From positions 1 through 34,417 of the forward strand of contig VBGJ01000150.1 in NCBI GenBank assembly GCA_005880445.1: 34,417 nt of DNA. The letters run 5' to 3'. This DNA comes from Chloroflexota bacterium (GTDB taxonomy: Bacteria; Chloroflexota; Dormibacteria; Aeolococcales; Aeolococcaceae). The notes below the pieces were generated by a model, which saw only the letters and a list, made by a program, of their open reading frames with translations, did not search any database and was not told where the DNA came from. The position numbers and the translations under genes were made by a program. Positions 1-7,658 of the stretch are shown in pieces (position 1 is the first letter of the stretch; each line of letters opens with the position of its first letter).

Positions 1-30
1 AGGCTCCAGCCGCTCGCGCGCCCTCCCCGC

Positions 31-1716
31 CTATTCGACCGGTTCCAGTTGAGATTCGGGTTCGCCGGCCGGTTCGAAGATCGACTCCGGAACGCCCTCG
101 CCTGAAGTGGTGAGGTGCTCCAGGAACGTAGGAAGCACTCCGCTCGGCGCGTAGGCGCCAATCACGTGACCGTCCTCGTCGACGCCCTTCTGCTTGAACG
201 CAAACAGCTCCTGCATATGGACGCCGTCTTCGTCAGCGCCCATCACCTCTGTGATGCTGACGATCTTGCGCGTGCCGTCGCGCAGCCGGGACTGATGCAC
301 GACCACCTGCACCGCGGAGCCGATCTGCTCACGAATCGCGCGTGAGGGCAGCTCGGCGCCGGCCATGAGCACCATGGTCTCGAGCCGGCTGACGCAATCA
401 CGCGGGTTGTTCGCGTGCAGGGTGGTGAGCGAGCCGTCGTGGCCGGTGTTCATCGCCTGCAGCATGTCCAGCGCCTCACCGCCTCGGACCTCGCCGACGA
501 CGATCCGATCGGGGCGCATGCGCAGTGCATTGATCACGAGGTCCCGGATGGTGACGCGCCCGCGTCCTTCGACGTTGGAAGGTCTCGTCTCGAGGGTCAC
601 GACGTGGTCCTGGCGGAGCTGCAGTTCGGCAGCATCCTCGATGGTGATGATGCGCTCGTCTGCCGGGATGAAGCTGCTGAGGATGTTCAGCGTCGTGGTC
701 TTGCCGGAGCCGGTGCCCCCGCTGACCACGACGTTCAGCCGCGCCCGGACGCAGGCTCGAAGGAAGGTCACCATGTCGTCGGTGATCGATTCGTTGTGCA
801 CCAGGTCCTCGACCTGCAGGGCGTCCTTGGCGAACTTTCGAATCGTCACGGTTGGCCCGCGCAGCGCCAGCGGCGGAATGATCACATTCACGCGCGAGCC
901 GTCCTTGAGGCGGGCATCCACCATCGGGGAAGATTCGTCCACGCGGCGCCCGATGCTGCTCACGATGCGATCGATCACCTGTGCCAGCTGTTCGCTGGTC
1001 TCGAAGGTGACGCTGCTCAGCGTGATCTTGCCGTGCTGCTCCGTATAGATCTGCTGATGCCCGTTGATCATGATCTCGGTGACCTCGGGGTTGGCGAGCA
1101 GCTCCTCGAGAGGACCGAGCCCCAGGACATCGTTGATGACGATTTCGATGACACGCTGGCGGTCCTGACGGCTCATCGTCACCGCCTGCTCGACGACGAT
1201 GTCGTTCACCAGCTCGGCGATGCGCTGACGCACGACATCCGGCGGCGAGCTGTCGGGGCTGCCTGCCAGCTCCTCGATCAGACGCTGGTGCACCTTGGCG
1301 CGCAGCGCCGCGTACGTGCCGTGGCCGACGCCCTTGCCGAGACCCGTTCGCGCGAGCCCGGTGCGATTGAGAAGCGAGGTCTGGCGGCCCTCGGTGGCCG
1401 CCGGCTGGCTGCCTGGGGGCGATGCCGGCGGCGCCGGGTGCGGCCCACCGGGCGGGGTGCGTGCAGGCTCGCGCGACCCGTCATGGTCCGGTCCGGCGGG
1501 GATTGCGCCGGGCGAGGCTCCCCCCGGTGTCGACTCCACCGCGGGTGCCGCGTGGGCGGGGGGCGCGTGATGCACCTGCCAGCCCGCCGGCGCCGGAGTC
1601 TGCCCAGGCTGCCCCGGTTCGGAGCGCGCGGGCGGATCGGCGACGGGGGCCGCCGGGCCCGTGGTCGGCTGGCCGGTCTCTTCGGCCCTGCGCTGAACGC
1701 GATCGAGAAGGGACAT
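31..1716 (-). CDS. cpaF: CpaF/TadA-type secretion ATPase
   Basis: Hexameric secretion ATPase of the type II/IV (Tad) family, which powers assembly of Flp/Tad pili or a related secretion machine at the inner membrane. The 561-residue product starts with about 110 residues of Pro/Ala/Gly-rich, probably disordered sequence. The family N-domain follows (GLGPLEELLANPEVTEIMIN), then Walker A SGGTGSGKTTT, the Asp box TIEDAAEL, Walker B-like RIVVGEVRGGEALD and the His box TGHDGSLTTLHANN. All catalytic motifs look intact. I chose ATG 1716 (MSLLDRVQRR); an in-frame upstream start at 1809 would add 31 unlike residues. No clear Shine-Dalgarno precedes either. TadB/TadC partners would be expected beyond position 1 and are not visible. 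Family assignment is firm; pilus versus other secretion is inference. Confidence 0.93.
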   Translation of the reverse strand: MSLLDRVQRRAEETGQPTTGPAAPVADPPARSEPGQPGQTPAPAGWQVHHAPPAHAAPAVESTPGGASPGAIPAGPDHDGSREPARTPPGGPHPAPPASPPGSQPAATEGRQTSLLNRTGLARTGLGKGVGHGTYAALRAKVHQRLIEELAGSPDSSPPDVVRQRIAELVNDIVVEQAVTMSRQDRQRVIEIVINDVLGLGPLEELLANPEVTEIMINGHQQIYTEQHGKITLSSVTFETSEQLAQVIDRIVSSIGRRVDESSPMVDARLKDGSRVNVIIPPLALRGPTVTIRKFAKDALQVEDLVHNESITDDMVTFLRACVRARLNVVVSGGTGSGKTTTLNILSSFIPADERIITIEDAAELQLRQDHVVTLETRPSNVEGRGRVTIRDLVINALRMRPDRIVVGEVRGGEALDMLQAMNTGHDGSLTTLHANNPRDCVSRLETMVLMAGAELPSRAIREQIGSAVQVVVHQSRLRDGTRKIVSITEVMGADEDGVHMQELFAFKQKGVDEDGHVIGAYAPSGVLPTFLEHLTTSGEGVPESIFEPAGEPESQLEPVE

Positions 1717-1891
1717 GGTGGATTCGACCGGGTCCGGTTGGAGGTCACCCGATCCGGTCGTCCCGCACGCTACCGGGCGCATGGCTCGGGGCCTTTGCGG
1801 ATGGTGCAACGATCCTGTCGAAGCGCGATCGTTTCTGTTTACGCCCGGTTAGATAGGCGGCGGGTGGGGCTCATCGAAACGAGGTACGTGC

Positions 1892-2857
1892 ATGTCAGAC
1901 CGGGAGCACACCGACGCCTGGGCGGCAATGGTCCGCACGGCGGGCGCCGTGCGGGTTGCCTCCGTCACAGAGGTGGAAACCGGAGACGAGCCACGGTGGC
2001 GACTCTGGTTCCGCCCACTCGTGGTCTCGGCGATCGCAGCGGCGGCCGTTGCGATCTGCTTCACGGCACTGGTGCGAAGCGCGGCGCCGGTCGCCGCTGA
2101 CGGGGGCGCGGACTCCACGCTGTTCTCGCTGACCAACCAGGACCGGTCCAGCAACGGCGTTCGCTCGCTGAGCTTCAACGGGACTCTGCAGAGCATCGGC
2201 GAGGGAGCCTCGTACCGATGCGGCGGCATCACGGTCTATGGCCGTTCTGTGGACATGATTCAGCGCCACTACTTCTCGCACGTGATCGCCGGCTGCGGGC
2301 AGTACGTCTTCTCGATGATGCAGGCGTACGGCGTCCACTATCGGTCCGCGGGCGAGAACATCGGCTGGGTCGACAACGAGACGAACGGCGGCTCGGCGGC
2401 CAGCTACATCAACGGGCAATTCATGAACAGCCCCGACCATCGGTCCAACATCCTCAACGGCAACTACACGTCGATGGGCGCGGGGTCCGCGTTTTCGTCG
2501 AATTGGTCGTGCAGCTGCGGCGGTCCGTACCCGAATGCCTGGATGTTCTCCGAGGAGTTCGCGCAGCTCGCCTCCTCGTCACCACCTCCACCCCCCAGGC
2601 CGCGGCCCGCCCCTCGCCCGGCGCCACGTCCCATCTTCGCGAATGCGCCCCGTAACTCTCCCGCGCCGCCGCCTCCGGCCCAACCGCCGGCGTCGACGGC
2701 ACCTGCGCTCGCGCCGACCCCGACGCCAACGCCAACGCCAACGCCCATTCCTGCGGCGCTGCAAGCCAGCGCTGTTCCAGCCCCACCGACATATCAGTAC
2801 CCCGGTCTGCTGCCGAGCTCGGTCGAGTCCGTGCTGGAAGCATTCCTGCTCTTTTAG
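1892..2857 (+). CDS. Secreted/membrane-anchored CAP (SCP/PR1, YkwD-like) domain protein with Pro-rich tail
   Basis: CAP superfamily protein of unknown molecular function, probably outside the membrane. Residues 1-35 are cytoplasmic-like, and a single hydrophobic segment at about 43-62 (PLVVSAIAAAAVAICFTALV) is a signal anchor or signal peptide. The CAP domain spans about 75-225 with motifs HYFSHV, SAGENIGW and FMNSPDHRSNILNGNY, the usual CAP box residues, and several cysteines (CSCGG). The last 90 residues are Pro/Ala-rich and include a (PT)n run coded by a hexanucleotide repeat. ATG 1892 has GAGG at 1881-1884. The stop codon TAG overlaps an AGGAG that may serve the next gene, so the two are probably co-transcribed. 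Fold assignment is secure; role (wall-associated, stress or sporulation-like) is not known. Confidence 0.9.
   Translation: MSDREHTDAWAAMVRTAGAVRVASVTEVETGDEPRWRLWFRPLVVSAIAAAAVAICFTALVRSAAPVAADGGADSTLFSLTNQDRSSNGVRSLSFNGTLQSIGEGASYRCGGITVYGRSVDMIQRHYFSHVIAGCGQYVFSMMQAYGVHYRSAGENIGWVDNETNGGSAASYINGQFMNSPDHRSNILNGNYTSMGAGSAFSSNWSCSCGGPYPNAWMFSEEFAQLASSSPPPPPRPRPAPRPAPRPIFANAPRNSPAPPPPAQPPASTAPALAPTPTPTPTPTPIPAALQASAVPAPPTYQYPGLLPSSVESVLEAFLLF
2723..2746 (+). repeat. Hexanucleotide tandem repeat (ACGCCA)n
   Basis: Three perfect copies of ACGCCA plus a fourth with one change encode the Pro-Thr repeat near the C-terminus of the CAP protein. It is a low-complexity coding repeat that could vary in copy number by slippage without shifting the frame. 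A similar Pro-Ser run occurs at the FtsQ C-terminus. Confidence 0.8.
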
Positions 2858-2868
2858 GAGATTTCGCC

Positions 2869-3699
2869 ACGTCCCAGCTGCACACCGCTACAACAGCGCG
2901 CGCGGACGTCGACACCGACGTCGTCGTCGCCGAATCACTGCACAAGACCTACCGAATCAGCCGGCCACCGCGCGAAGTGCTGCGCGGCATCTCACTCACC
3001 ATCACGCGCGGCGAGTTCGTCGCAATCATGGGAGCGAGTGGAAGCGGGAAGAGCACGCTGCTCTACGTGCTCGGCGGGCTCGAACCACCGGACACGGGCT
3101 CGGTCCGCATCCGCGGAGTCGATCTGTACAGCCTCGACGACACGGTGCGCTCGGCGTTCCGCCGCGACCACATCGGCTTTGTCTTCCAGTCGTTCAACCT
3201 CCTGCCGACGCTCACCGCGGCTGAGAACGTTGCGCTGCCGCTGCGGCTGCGCAACGACCGGCCGCTCCCGCTCGGCGGACCTCGGCTCACCGGGCGCGAC
3301 ATCCAGGACCGCGTCAGCGCACTGATGGAGCAGCTCAACCTTCGCGGGCTTCAGGGTCACGGGCCCGACGAGATCTCCGGAGGCGAGCAGCAGCGAGTCG
3401 CGGTCGCTCGCGCGCTCGCCGCAGCGCCCGCACTGCTGCTCGCGGACGAGCCCACGGGCAATCTGGACTGGACCAGCGGCCACGAGGTGATGTCGCTGCT
3501 CTCGAGGCTGTCGCGGCGCCAGCAGCAAACGACGGTGCTGGTGACGCACGACGCACGCGTGGCCGCGTACGCCGACAGGGTGATGTTGATGCGCGACGGC
3601 ACGATCGTCGACGAAGTACCCCTGAAGCGCAGGGGCGCGGACGACGAGCCGGCTGACCCCGCGCCGCTCGTGCTGCGGCTCAACAAGCTCAACCTGTGA
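2869..3699 (+). CDS. ABC transporter ATP-binding protein (MacB/LolD family), non-standard start codon
   Basis: Cytoplasmic ATPase of a MacB/LolD-type exporter or lipoprotein-handling ABC system. Walker A is GASGSGKST, the Q-loop region is GFVFQSFNLLP, the signature is ISGGEQQRVAVARALA, Walker B is LLLADEPTGNLD and the H-loop is LVTHD. The first ATG/GTG/TTG in frame is GTG 2977, which would remove the conserved first strand and A-loop (VVVAESLHKTY) that is present in frame upstream. The reading frame is open back into the CAP gene with no normal start. I place the start at ACG 2869, 8 nt after GGAG 2857-2860; CTG 2878 is the alternative. The 3' end overlaps the permease by 4 nt (GTGA), so the pair is translationally coupled. 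Family is certain; the exact start is tentative. Confidence 0.85.
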   Translation, partial: TSQLHTATTARADVDTDVVVAESLHKTYRISRPPREVLRGISLTITRGEFVAIMGASGSGKSTLLYVLGGLEPPDTGSVRIRGVDLYSLDDTVRSAFRRDHIGFVFQSFNLLPTLTAAENVALPLRLRNDRPLPLGGPRLTGRDIQDRVSALMEQLNLRGLQGHGPDEISGGEQQRVAVARALAAAPALLLADEPTGNLDWTSGHEVMSLLSRLSRRQQQTTVLVTHDARVAAYADRVMLMRDGTIVDEVPLKRRGADDEPADPAPLVLRLNKLNL

Positions 3700-6185
3700 G
3701 CGGCCTCTGGTCCCTGGCGTGGCGGGCGATCCGGGGCCGCCCGCTCAGAAGTGCATCGACGGCGGCCGCGGTGGCGCTGGGCATCGCCGTCGTGCTCGGG
3801 GTGCAGGTCACGCTCGACGGGCTCACCTCCCAGGCGACTGCGGCACAGCAGCTGGCGGCGGGCCAGTCCGGGCTCGACGTACGGGTGGACGCGGGCGGCG
3901 GCCTCACCACCGCCCAAGCCGCCTCGCTTGCCTCCCTCAAAGGGGTCGCCCAGGCGATGCCGCTCTACGAGAAGCGGGTCGTGGCCGGGCCGGCCGGCAC
4001 CGGCCTTCAGGGACTCACCGTCACCCTGGTCGGGCTCAAGGACGGCGCGGCCGCGCTGCGACCGCTCGTCGTCGTCGGCGGTCGCCTGCCGCATCCGGGC
4101 AGCGCCTCCGAGGTCGCCATCGACCAGGCCCTGGCCCCGGCCATGACCGGGCGCGCCGGCAAGCCGCTGGCGATCGGCAGCCGCATTCAGATCATCACGA
4201 GCACCGGGCCGGACCAATACCGCGTCGTGGGCTTCACGTCGGGCACGAGCGGCGGCCCTGCGTTCACCCGGTCTGCGGTATTCGTTGACGACGCGGCCAT
4301 GCTCGGCACCTTCCGGTTGGGGCTCCGCACCCCGCTCGTGGCCCTGCGCCTGCTTCCCGGGGTCAGCCCGGTGACGGTGGCCGCCGAGGTGCAGCACCGG
4401 CTCGGGCAGACCGTCACCGCCGCCGAACCCGGCGGTGCCGGCCTCGCCCCGCTCGCCGACCTGCGCCCGCTCCTGGTGCTGGTGACGCTGCTCAGCGTGA
4501 TCATCGGCGCCGGGGTCACGGCCAACAGCGGGGCGCTCGCGGTTCTGGAGCGACGCCGCGACATCGGTTTGCTGCGCGCCGCGGGGGCATCTTCCCGCCA
4601 GGTGTTCCGCCTCTTCGCGGCCGAGTCGATCACGGTGGCGGCGTGTGGGATTCCGGCCGGCGTCGGCATCGGCATCGCGCTGGGCGCCCTGCTGAGCTCA
4701 CACTACGCCGCGGCGGATCTGCCGGCCACCGGGCTGGCGCTGGGCGCGGGCGAGATCGTCGCCGCGATCGTGGCCGGCTTCGGCGCGGCGGTGGTCGGCG
4801 GCATGATCCCGGCGGTGGTGGCCGGCCGGCTTCCCGTGCTCGAGGCCCTGCGGTTTCGCCCGGCGGCCGAACGGCAGCGTGCACCGCTTGCGTTCGCCAT
4901 CCTCGCCCCGATCGCTCTGCTCGTCGCGGCCATCTGTTTCGCCGCGACGAGCAGCGGGCTGGTCGCCCTGGGCGTGGCGCTCTTCCTGCTCGGTGTGGGG
5001 CTCGCGCTGCCAATTGTCGTGCCGGTGCTCGCGCGTGCCCTCGCATGGATCTCGTCACCGCTGGCGCCGGTGGCGCGCGTCGCGGCGGGCGGACTGCAGC
5101 GGACCCGCAACCGGACGGCACTCACCGCGGCGGGTCTCTCGGTGAGCGTCGCCACCGCGGTCGCGATCAGCGTCCTCACAGCGGGTGCGCTCACCGCCAG
5201 CGACGGGTGGGTGTCGCGTCTGTTCGTCGGTGACACCGTGATCACAAGCGCGGTCACACAGAGCGACGCCGTGGCCGGTGCCATCCAGGGCAGCCCCACC
5301 GTGCAGCTGGCCACCCCGCTGCGCATCTTCACCGAGCCCGTGGCGGGAACGTCCCTTGCGATCGCGGCCATCGATCCAGCGGTATACGAGACGCGCGGAG
5401 GGCTCGACGTGCTGACGCCCGACCGTAAGGCCGCCCTTGCGTCGCTCGAGAACGGCCCAGAGTTTCTCGCTCCGCAGCCGCTGGCCGCCGCCTCGGGTTG
5501 GACCGTGGGCACGCAGCTTCCCGTGCAGACGGAGAGCGGCGTTGTCTACTTCACCATCGCCGGCATCGTCAGCCACTCGTTTCCTGCCGGCGACGGAGGC
5601 GAGAGCCTCGTGATGGCGAATGACCTCGCCGGCACGTACTTCGGCGCCACGGCGAGCGGCTTCGACGACCTCGTCGTCGTCTCGCAGGGTTCCCCACAAG
5701 GCGTCGAAGCCGTGGCCGCCACATACGGGTTGCAGGCGGTCCCCGTGGACAGCATCGCTCAAGCAGCACGCGATGCCCTGCAGCATTCAATCGGCCTGTT
5801 GCTTGTGCTCGCGATCGTCTCCGTGACGATCGCGATGCTCGCCGTCGTCAACACGCTGGTCGTCAATGCCCGCCAGCGGACGCGTGAGCTCGCGCTGCTG
5901 CGCGCTGTCGGGCTGAGCCACAAACAGGCGGTGCGTCTGGTGCTCGCCGAGGCGGGATTGCTCGCGGCGACCGCTACGCTGATCGGCGTCGCCGCGGGCT
6001 GCATCATCGCGCTGCCGATGTTGCGGGCCAGCGCGTCGCCGGGATTCGATCCCGCATTCGCGTTTCCCGCAGCGACGGCGATCGCACTCGTCCTGGCCAT
6101 CGTGGCCGCCGCCCTGCTCGCGGCGCTGGGTCCGGCACGCCGTGCCGCGAGCGCATCGGTCCTCACCGAGCTGCGGCAGGACTAG
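3696..6185 (+). CDS. ABC transporter permease, FtsX/LolE-like, double FtsX domain
   Basis: Membrane partner of the preceding ATPase. The 829-residue product has an N-terminal membrane segment (about 17-42), a periplasmic domain (about 45-250), a first FtsX block of three helices (about 255-385, with ERRRDIGLLRAAGAS), a central pair of hydrophobic stretches (about 395-445), a second soluble domain, and a C-terminal FtsX block (about 695-820, with RTRELALLRAVGLS). The coupling motifs before the two FtsX blocks match each other, as in the long duplicated permeases of this family. GTG 3696 overlaps the ATPase stop. Substrate is unknown; the neighbouring secreted protein and lipoprotein suggest envelope traffic rather than nutrient uptake. 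Confidence 0.9.
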   Translation: MSGLWSLAWRAIRGRPLRSASTAAAVALGIAVVLGVQVTLDGLTSQATAAQQLAAGQSGLDVRVDAGGGLTTAQAASLASLKGVAQAMPLYEKRVVAGPAGTGLQGLTVTLVGLKDGAAALRPLVVVGGRLPHPGSASEVAIDQALAPAMTGRAGKPLAIGSRIQIITSTGPDQYRVVGFTSGTSGGPAFTRSAVFVDDAAMLGTFRLGLRTPLVALRLLPGVSPVTVAAEVQHRLGQTVTAAEPGGAGLAPLADLRPLLVLVTLLSVIIGAGVTANSGALAVLERRRDIGLLRAAGASSRQVFRLFAAESITVAACGIPAGVGIGIALGALLSSHYAAADLPATGLALGAGEIVAAIVAGFGAAVVGGMIPAVVAGRLPVLEALRFRPAAERQRAPLAFAILAPIALLVAAICFAATSSGLVALGVALFLLGVGLALPIVVPVLARALAWISSPLAPVARVAAGGLQRTRNRTALTAAGLSVSVATAVAISVLTAGALTASDGWVSRLFVGDTVITSAVTQSDAVAGAIQGSPTVQLATPLRIFTEPVAGTSLAIAAIDPAVYETRGGLDVLTPDRKAALASLENGPEFLAPQPLAAASGWTVGTQLPVQTESGVVYFTIAGIVSHSFPAGDGGESLVMANDLAGTYFGATASGFDDLVVVSQGSPQGVEAVAATYGLQAVPVDSIAQAARDALQHSIGLLLVLAIVSVTIAMLAVVNTLVVNARQRTRELALLRAVGLSHKQAVRLVLAEAGLLAATATLIGVAAGCIIALPMLRASASPGFDPAFAFPAATAIALVLAIVAAALLAALGPARRAASASVLTELRQD

Positions 6186-6207
6186 CGCTCAGCCGCAGAC
6201 TCTCGCC

Positions 6208-6819
6208 ATGGCCGGGCGCATGCCGACCCTCGCGGTGGCGGTGTCGCTGCTCGCCGCGTGCGGCTCAGCGGCGGCCGCGCCCAGGTACAGCGCCCCCCCG
6301 GACACGTATCTGCTCACCATCGACCAGCTGGTGTCGCCGGGCTTCATTGTGCAGACGCCACCTTCGGAACAGGATGCGTCCGTGGTCGCGCACGGGGATG
6401 CGGCCGTCGCGCTACGTCTGGCGCACAACGGTCTCGCTGCCGCCGCAACGGTGTCGTACGCACGTACCGTCGACTTCCCGACGTCCAACGGCCCGGTCGA
6501 GGTCATCGACACCGTAGAGCGTTTCGCATCCGCCGACGGCGCGACAGCGTCATTCACCGCTGACGTCGACGCGCGCGATGCCACGCACGGCGAGGTGCCG
6601 ACGTCCGCCGGCGTGCTCGGCGACCAGGCCCACGCGGACAGCCTCGTCATGACGGCTCCCGACGGCATCGACGCCGTGCAGGTCACGCTCGAGTGGCGCG
6701 TCGCCAACGTGGTGGTCGTGCTGGTGCTGCGCGGACGGTACGGCGGGACGCGCCTCGAGGATGCGCTGCTGCTGGCGCACCGGCAGACGTCGACGCAGTT
6801 GAGCCAGGAGTCGCGCTAA
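6208..6819 (+). CDS. Predicted lipoprotein, function unknown
   Basis: A 203-residue protein that begins with a short signal sequence ending in the lipobox LLAAC (Cys at residue 18 from ATG 6208), so it should be lipid-anchored outside the membrane. I recognise no domain in the mature part, which is soluble, Ala/Val/Thr-rich and of mixed strand-like character. An in-frame GTG at 6142 inside the permease would hide the signal peptide, so ATG 6208 or 6220 is preferred. It lies 22 nt after the FtsX-type permease and closes the apparent operon; as the last gene it may be the cargo or accessory subunit of that transporter. That role is inference from position only. Confidence 0.75.
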   Translation: MAGRMPTLAVAVSLLAACGSAAAAPRYSAPPDTYLLTIDQLVSPGFIVQTPPSEQDASVVAHGDAAVALRLAHNGLAAAATVSYARTVDFPTSNGPVEVIDTVERFASADGATASFTADVDARDATHGEVPTSAGVLGDQAHADSLVMTAPDGIDAVQVTLEWRVANVVVVLVLRGRYGGTRLEDALLLAHRQTSTQLSQESR

Positions 6820-7152
6820 CCGCCGCGTCCGGTGGGACTGGTGTTGCGGGGTACGCGGTCGGAACCCCGCTGGGGTCCCGCCGCTCAACTCTCGGCTCGC
6901 CCTCTGCTCCGAGCTCGGTCCGGCTCGCCTCCGAGACGCCCCCTCAACACCTGTCCCAGCCGCCGCCTCTGGCACATCAACCACTTCGACAGCATCACGC
7001 TGGTGCACGCGTTGCCCCGGACGTCCTCGCCGGCCGTTCACGGAGACCAGCCCGGCGGCGATCAGCGTATGCGCGGCATGCCGCGTGATGGTGCGCTCGT
7101 GCGCAAGCCACACGTCAAGACGCGGCGCGTCCGTCACCGGTGCCTGCGTCAC
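6550..7152 (-). CDS. S4-domain protein, apparent truncated RluD-type pseudouridine synthase
   Basis: GTG 7152 overlaps the lspA stop by 4 nt (GTGA), the usual coupling for a real downstream gene. Residues 11-57 match an S4 RNA-binding domain of the kind found at the N-terminus of RluD/RluA pseudouridine synthases: RLDVWLAHE, then the helix TRHAAHTLIAAG and the turn LVSVNGR, ending RDAVEV. In other bacteria lspA is often followed by rluD. Here nothing like the catalytic domain (with its Arg-Leu-Asp core) follows. The frame stays open to 6550 but only as Arg/Ala-rich sequence antisense to the lipoprotein gene. I read it as an S4 remnant whose catalytic part was lost by deletion. A standalone S4 protein is possible. 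The part with family resemblance is roughly 6980-7122; the 3' end is uncertain. Confidence 0.5.
   Translation of the reverse strand: MTQAPVTDAPRLDVWLAHERTITRHAAHTLIAAGLVSVNGRRGRPGQRVHQRDAVEVVDVPEAAAGTGVEGASRRRAGPSSEQRASRELSGGTPAGFRPRTPQHQSHRTRRLARLLAQLRRRLPVRQQQRILEARPAVPSAQHQHDHHVGDAPLERDLHGVDAVGSRHDEAVRVGLVAEHAGGRRHLAVRGIARVDVSGE
6861..6879. terminator. Hairpin after the lipoprotein gene
   Basis: GGAACCCC and GGGGTCCC form an 8-bp stem with one mismatch and a 3-nt loop, 41 nt after the lipoprotein stop. There is no T-run on either side, so it is only a candidate end for the plus-strand operon or for the minus-strand lspA unit. Confidence 0.3.
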
Positions 7153-7658
7153 GTGGACGGCTGCCGCGGTGCGGCGCGCCGCCATCCCAACTGGAGCACG
7201 GCAAGCAGGATGCCGACGACGATGCACATGTCAGCCACGTTGAACACCGGCCACCAGTGCACATCGATGAAATCGACGACGTGCCCCTGGGTGAGCCGGT
7301 CGACACCGTTCGATACGGCACCGCCGAGAATCAGGCCCAGCACCGCTTGACGCGGCCAGGTGGAGCCAAAGTGATGGCCTGCAAACAGTATGTACAGGAC
7401 GACGACGGCGGCGACGACGAGATACAGTCCCTGGAACTGCGGGAACAGCCCGAAGGCCGCGCCACTGTTCTCCACGTGGTGCAGTGAGATGAATCCGCCC
7501 GCGCCGACGCTCTGGTACAGGCGGATGTTCTGAACGATCAGCCACTTCGTGATGTGATCGACACCGATGACGATCCCTGCCGTGCCGACGATGACGATGT
7601 AGTAGCGCAGCCGTGCGCCGTTCGGTGACTGGGTCAGCGTCTCACTCCCATCCAGCAC
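7149..7658 (-). CDS. lspA: Lipoprotein signal peptidase (signal peptidase II)
   Basis: Integral membrane aspartyl protease that cleaves the signal peptide of prolipoproteins after lipid attachment. The 169-residue product has four predicted membrane helices. Conserved blocks are NSGAAFGLF, LGGAVSNGVDRL with one catalytic Asp, and VVDFIDVHWWPVFNVADM with the second Asp. The usual Asn of the GN-x-x-DR block is shifted (SNGVDR) but the Asp-Arg pair is kept. GTG 7658 lies inside the ileS 3' end, giving a 25-nt overlap, and the gene ends by overlapping the S4 ORF. A likely client is the lipobox protein at 6208-6819. Confidence 0.93.
   Translation of the reverse strand: MLDGSETLTQSPNGARLRYYIVIVGTAGIVIGVDHITKWLIVQNIRLYQSVGAGGFISLHHVENSGAAFGLFPQFQGLYLVVAAVVVLYILFAGHHFGSTWPRQAVLGLILGGAVSNGVDRLTQGHVVDFIDVHWWPVFNVADMCIVVGILLAVLQLGWRRAAPRQPST

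Noticed and set aside
1717-1891. Promoter elements in the 175-nt divergent spacer between cpaF and the CAP gene
   Set aside because: TAGATA near 1850 and other A+T-richer bits exist, but no -35/-10 pair has acceptable spacing on either strand.
415-2100. Plus-strand open frame opposite cpaF and running into the CAP gene
   Set aside because: It is a shadow of cpaF and overlaps the true CAP start, with no recognisable motif.
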